This document shows positions 8,596 through 11,101 of a DNA stretch of 11,101 bases, piece after piece. Source of the stretch: Physocladia obscura. Its lineage: Eukaryota; Chytridiomycota; Chytridiomycetes; Chytridiales; Chytriomycetaceae. The notes under the pieces are model-generated. The model saw nothing but the letters and a program-made list of their open reading frames with translations, was not told the origin of the DNA and did not search any database. The DNA lies in NCBI GenBank assembly GCA_027596945.1, contig JADGJH010001239.1:1-11101 (forward strand), given 5' to 3'. Within the stretch, counting starts at the first letter, position 1. Each line of letters starts with the position of its first letter. Made by a program: the position numbers and the translations under genes.

Positions 8596-9896
8596 ATGAT
8601 GGCAGAGGTAAGCCAGCTTTTTGCTTCAAGCCTGCAAGCAACATGGCCTGACAAAAGGCAAGTAGGAGAAGGGACTGGTTCTGGGGCTAATATTAACAAT
8701 GCTTTTCACCAAGCATACAAACCAATTGCAGAAATTAACCCAACCATCTACTTCAACATGGAAGACAAAGTTATAGCTGACACAATTATGGAGGCAATTA
8801 CAAAAATTGTAGCAAGTAGGGCCCCAGGCCCTAGTGGCATTTCCAGAGAACTCATACTAAAATCAACAAAAAATGTAAATGAAATTTTGGCAATGGCTAT
8901 CCAACATATGCACCTGAAAAATAGTTAATGGGTAACATAAACCCAATTCCAAAGAGTGAAGACTGGGCAGCAGACTACAATCACACAAGACCAATATTGC
9001 TGCTTGAAATATGATGCAAGCAAATAGAAATGATATACAATCTAAGATTGTCTCTAACACTCCAAACACATAACATACTCAAAGGAAGAAATATGTTTGT
9101 ACTAAAAGGCAAGTCAACAGAGCCTGTAATTCACACAGTTCAAGCAGAGATTAATGACTATAAAGGGAAAAATGAAGAATTATACATAAATATTCCAGAC
9201 ATCAAAAAAGCATTTGACTTAGTTAGTGTGGAAACAGCCATGTGTAGCCACAATAGAATCAAACTCACATACAAATATTCTGCATTCAAATAAAATGCAC
9301 AAACAAGCATTAAAACCCAAATATTCACAGCTGCTGGTGCAACAGAGGCTATAAAAACTGGTACAATGATACAACAAGGATTGGTACTGGCTCCACTTGA
9401 ATGGAGAATTTTCTGGGATACATTCCTGTGCACAATTGACAAATACACAACAGGACACATATTTGAAGTGCAATACAAAACAAATTATAATGGTAAACAT
9501 TGGGAAAAGAAATACTCACAGAGCAAGTTGCATCACTTGCATATGTTGATGATACCACACTTATTGCAAAAAGTGAAAAAGAGCTAGAATTATAAAAAAA
9601 GTCTCACAATAAAATTCATGGAAGGAAATACAAGTGAAGCAAACACAACAAAAACAAAAGTTTTTACAATGAACATGAAAGATCCAGAATGGAGACTATA
9701 CTGGGATGTTGAAAAACAAAGAGAAATAGAAATAGAAACTGGAAACAATGGTGAACTGCTGCTAGGAAACTACTTCACAGCCTCCAATAATGGCAAACTA
9801 GCTATAGAAAAAATAGAAAAGCAAATAAAGAATACATGTGACATTCTCCAAGATAAAAGAATAACGCATGTTGAAGTTCTGGTGACTCTGTGGTGA
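8596..9896 (+). pseudogene. Decayed retrotransposon reverse transcriptase
   Basis: The reverse transcriptase motifs appear in the right order but in changing frames. They are SRAPGPSGISRELIL (about 8815-8859), RPILLLEI (about 8985-9011), a motif A-like DIKKAFD (9198-9218), IQQGLVLAPLEWRIF (about 9369-9413) and the catalytic YVDD (9542-9553). Reading is broken by a frame change near 8926, a TGA at 9012-9014, a TAA near 9290, further frame changes near 9300 and 9510-9520, and a TAA near 9591. A C-terminal piece is open from 9618 to 9896. No endonuclease or gag-like region precedes it, so it looks 5'-truncated, as non-LTR elements often are. Motif order fits RT families abundant in chytrids and arbuscular mycorrhizal fungi; the clade is inferred. 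The plus strand is notably A-rich. It cannot encode a working enzyme. Confidence 0.85.
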
Positions 9897-10030
9897 GAGT
9901 TAATGGAATAAAACAAGTAATGCAAAGAAAAAGTAATAAATAAAAGATATTTATTATTATTATTTTGGTCCAAATTAAATAAATAAAAATAAATAAATAG
10001 TTTTTAGTATTTTTATTCTTTTTTATTTAA
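9897..10030. repeat. A+T microsatellites at the 3' end of the retroelement
   Basis: A TTA trinucleotide tract lies at about 9950-9963, and AAAT-type tetranucleotide tracts lie at about 9973-10000. They begin right after the last reverse transcriptase frame. Some non-LTR elements end in simple repeats, so these may mark the 3' tail of the element, though that is not proven. Confidence 0.55.
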
Positions 10031-10312
10031 AAAATTGCCCAGTAAATTTTTCCAACAGACAAAAAACAAACTATTGCAAAAATGTACTGCAACAAGTCAA
10101 AACAGGTGCGACATCAATGCGCCATCCACAGGAGGTGGCACTAATGCGCGCAGCACATGGCACGCACCAAGCATAAGCCCAGCTGTTCACAGTGAGTTTT
10201 GTCATTGTTTTTCTTAAATAAAAATCTAATTAATTGAGATTTATTATTTAAAACAAAACAAAACAAAAATGGCTGCGCAATGTCAATGTTATCTGCAAGA
10301 ATTTACGCCAAT

Positions 10313-10325
10313 GCACGCAGCGTGC
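10313..10325. repeat. 13-bp perfect palindrome
   Basis: GCACGC and GCGTGC are exact reverse complements around a single A. It lies in the second G+C island. Confidence 0.7.
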
Positions 10326-10335
10326 AGACACCTGT

Positions 10336-10366
10336 CAGACAACAGAGCCGCTTCAGCTGTTGTCTG
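10336..10366. repeat. Inverted repeat with 10-bp perfect arms
   Basis: CAGACAACAG (10336-10345) pairs exactly with CTGTTGTCTG (10357-10366) around an 11-base loop. It can fold as a hairpin in DNA or RNA and lies just after the 13-bp palindrome. Confidence 0.75.
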
Positions 10367-10431
10367 TCTGTATTCATTTAAAATAAAAATATAAAATTAT
10401 AACTGATCAAAAAAAGAACAAAACAGCTGTA

Positions 10432-10471
10432 ACACATCAGCGTTTGGCTGCTAGCAGCCGCGTTGATGTGT
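10432..10471. repeat. Nested imperfect palindrome around a 14-bp perfect core
   Basis: The core GGCTGCTAGCAGCC (10446-10459) is a perfect palindrome. Outer arms ACACATCAGCG (10432-10442) and CGTTGATGTGT (10461-10471) pair at 10 of 11 positions. Together they form a long near-symmetric hairpin of about 40 bp. Confidence 0.75.
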
Positions 10472-10485
10472 GCAGCATGCAGAGA

Positions 10486-10501
10486 TCCATCAGGAGATGG
10501 A
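10486..10501. repeat. Short inverted repeat
   Basis: TCCATC and GATGGA are perfect 6-bp arms around AGGA, 14 bp after the larger palindrome in the same G+C island. Confidence 0.5.
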
Positions 10502-10560
10502 GACTGCTGTTTTTCCACTTTGTTTTTATTTAAAATAAATTCTATCTTTATTAAAATAAA

Positions 10561-11101
10561 AACATAAACAAACTAAGTGTAACAGCCGCTAGATGCACAC
10601 CAAGTTTTGTCACCAACAGACCACATCCACAGCTCCCAAGGGTTGTGTTTTGAAATCTGTACCTTTGAGAATAAAAACAAAAAAGAAAATTAATAAAAGA
10701 AAGCTCCAATCACTCACCTGGATCATCTTGCACAAGAACATGGCTTGTGTATTAGACCAGAATAGAGAGCTGGAGTGATCCTAGCTGGGGCAGTGTTGTT
10801 GGCAACGTTTGGTTCCAACTATTTTGTTTCAATTAATTTTGAGAAATGAAAATTTGCCTTTTGTTACAACCAGTTGGTTGACTACAGCCACCAGTGCCAA
10901 GAACAAGCAAATTGAGGCAGCCCAGCCCCATCAGTTCTTAGCCCAATGGTTTAAGTATGTCAGTGGCCATGACAGAAAGAGCCTAATTGGCATTGTGATT
11001 AAATAATGTTGTTTTTCCAATATTGACTTTAAGCAGCTACATTGTAAAACACTGACAATGACAACAAGGTGCTGAACAAACTAACCATATATGTTCAATG
11101 C
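10561..11101. other. Unassigned sequence at the right edge
   Basis: Probably more repeat-derived DNA. A plus-strand frame is open from about 10809 to a stop at 11004-11006 (containing AAQPHQFLAQWFKYVSGHDR) but has no ATG and no recognised domain. It may be a fragment of a transposon protein or chance. The block at about 10580-10645 shares short words with the first island to its left (CACCAAG, GTTTTGTCA). No RNA gene was seen. Confidence 0.3.

Larger units (their letters stand above)
10031..10560. repeat. Alternating G+C islands and TTTAAAATAAA-type spacers
   Basis: Three G+C-richer blocks (about 10075-10200, 10265-10370 and 10425-10525) are separated by A+T spacers containing CTTAAATAAAAA, ATTTAAAATAAAAA and ATTTAAAATAAA near 10214, 10376 and 10530, a spacing of roughly 155-160 bp. 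The blocks are rich in GCAGC/GCTGC words and carry inverted repeats. This looks like diverged tandem copies or a non-autonomous element. There is no credible coding frame. Confidence 0.4.

Noticed and set aside
10031..10560. CRISPR array
   Set aside because: The repeated words are short, diverged and A+T-rich, with no identical direct repeats or uniform spacers, and the DNA is eukaryotic.
10809..11006. Open frame at the right edge as a gene
   Set aside because: It has no ATG, no recognisable domain and sits in repeat-derived DNA. It is kept only as a note.

Overview
The window looks like nuclear DNA of a zoosporic or other early-diverging fungus (Chytridiomycota-like). This is inferred from four things: intron-bearing genes with short GT-AG introns (about 40-105 bp, one of 219 bp), A+T-rich spacers full of homopolymer runs, a 2,3-bisphosphoglycerate-independent phosphoglycerate mutase of eukaryotic exon structure, and a decayed reverse transcriptase. 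Nothing suggests bacterial operons: there are no ribosome-binding sites, and genes lie on both strands with wide A+T-rich gaps.

Layout. Positions 131-2094 (minus) hold a complete five-exon phosphoglycerate mutase gene, 528 aa, with its catalytic residues intact. A roughly 680-bp spacer (2095-2771) separates it head-to-head from a plus-strand two-exon gene (2772-5202, 788 aa). That protein has an F-box-like N-terminus, degenerate ankyrin-type helices and several predicted membrane segments. The spacer also holds an exon-like open segment (2454-2635). Positions 5203-5921 contain no intact gene but show a broken coding-like stretch. Positions 5922-6981 (minus) hold a two-exon gene (327 aa) for a Pro/Thr-rich protein ending in a hemerythrin-like helical bundle that seems to have lost its iron ligands. 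Its upstream spacer has a CACGTG box and a telobox-like perfect inverted repeat. Positions 7526-8086 (minus) can be assembled, with consistent phases, into the 3' part of a Lys/Ser/Asp-rich, probably nuclear protein with five tiny exons. Its conserved-looking C-terminal tail lies beyond an in-frame TAA.

From 8596 to the right edge the DNA is repeat-derived. There is a stop- and frameshift-ridden reverse transcriptase (8596-9896, plus), A+T microsatellites, then alternating A+T-rich spacers and G+C-richer islands with clear hairpin-forming inverted repeats (10031-10560), and unassigned sequence to 11101.

The genes do not form a pathway. The mutase is housekeeping glycolysis. The F-box/ankyrin/membrane protein is the most unusual intact gene and the best candidate for undescribed biology. 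All exon models come from reading splice sites and frames by eye, with no transcript or database support.
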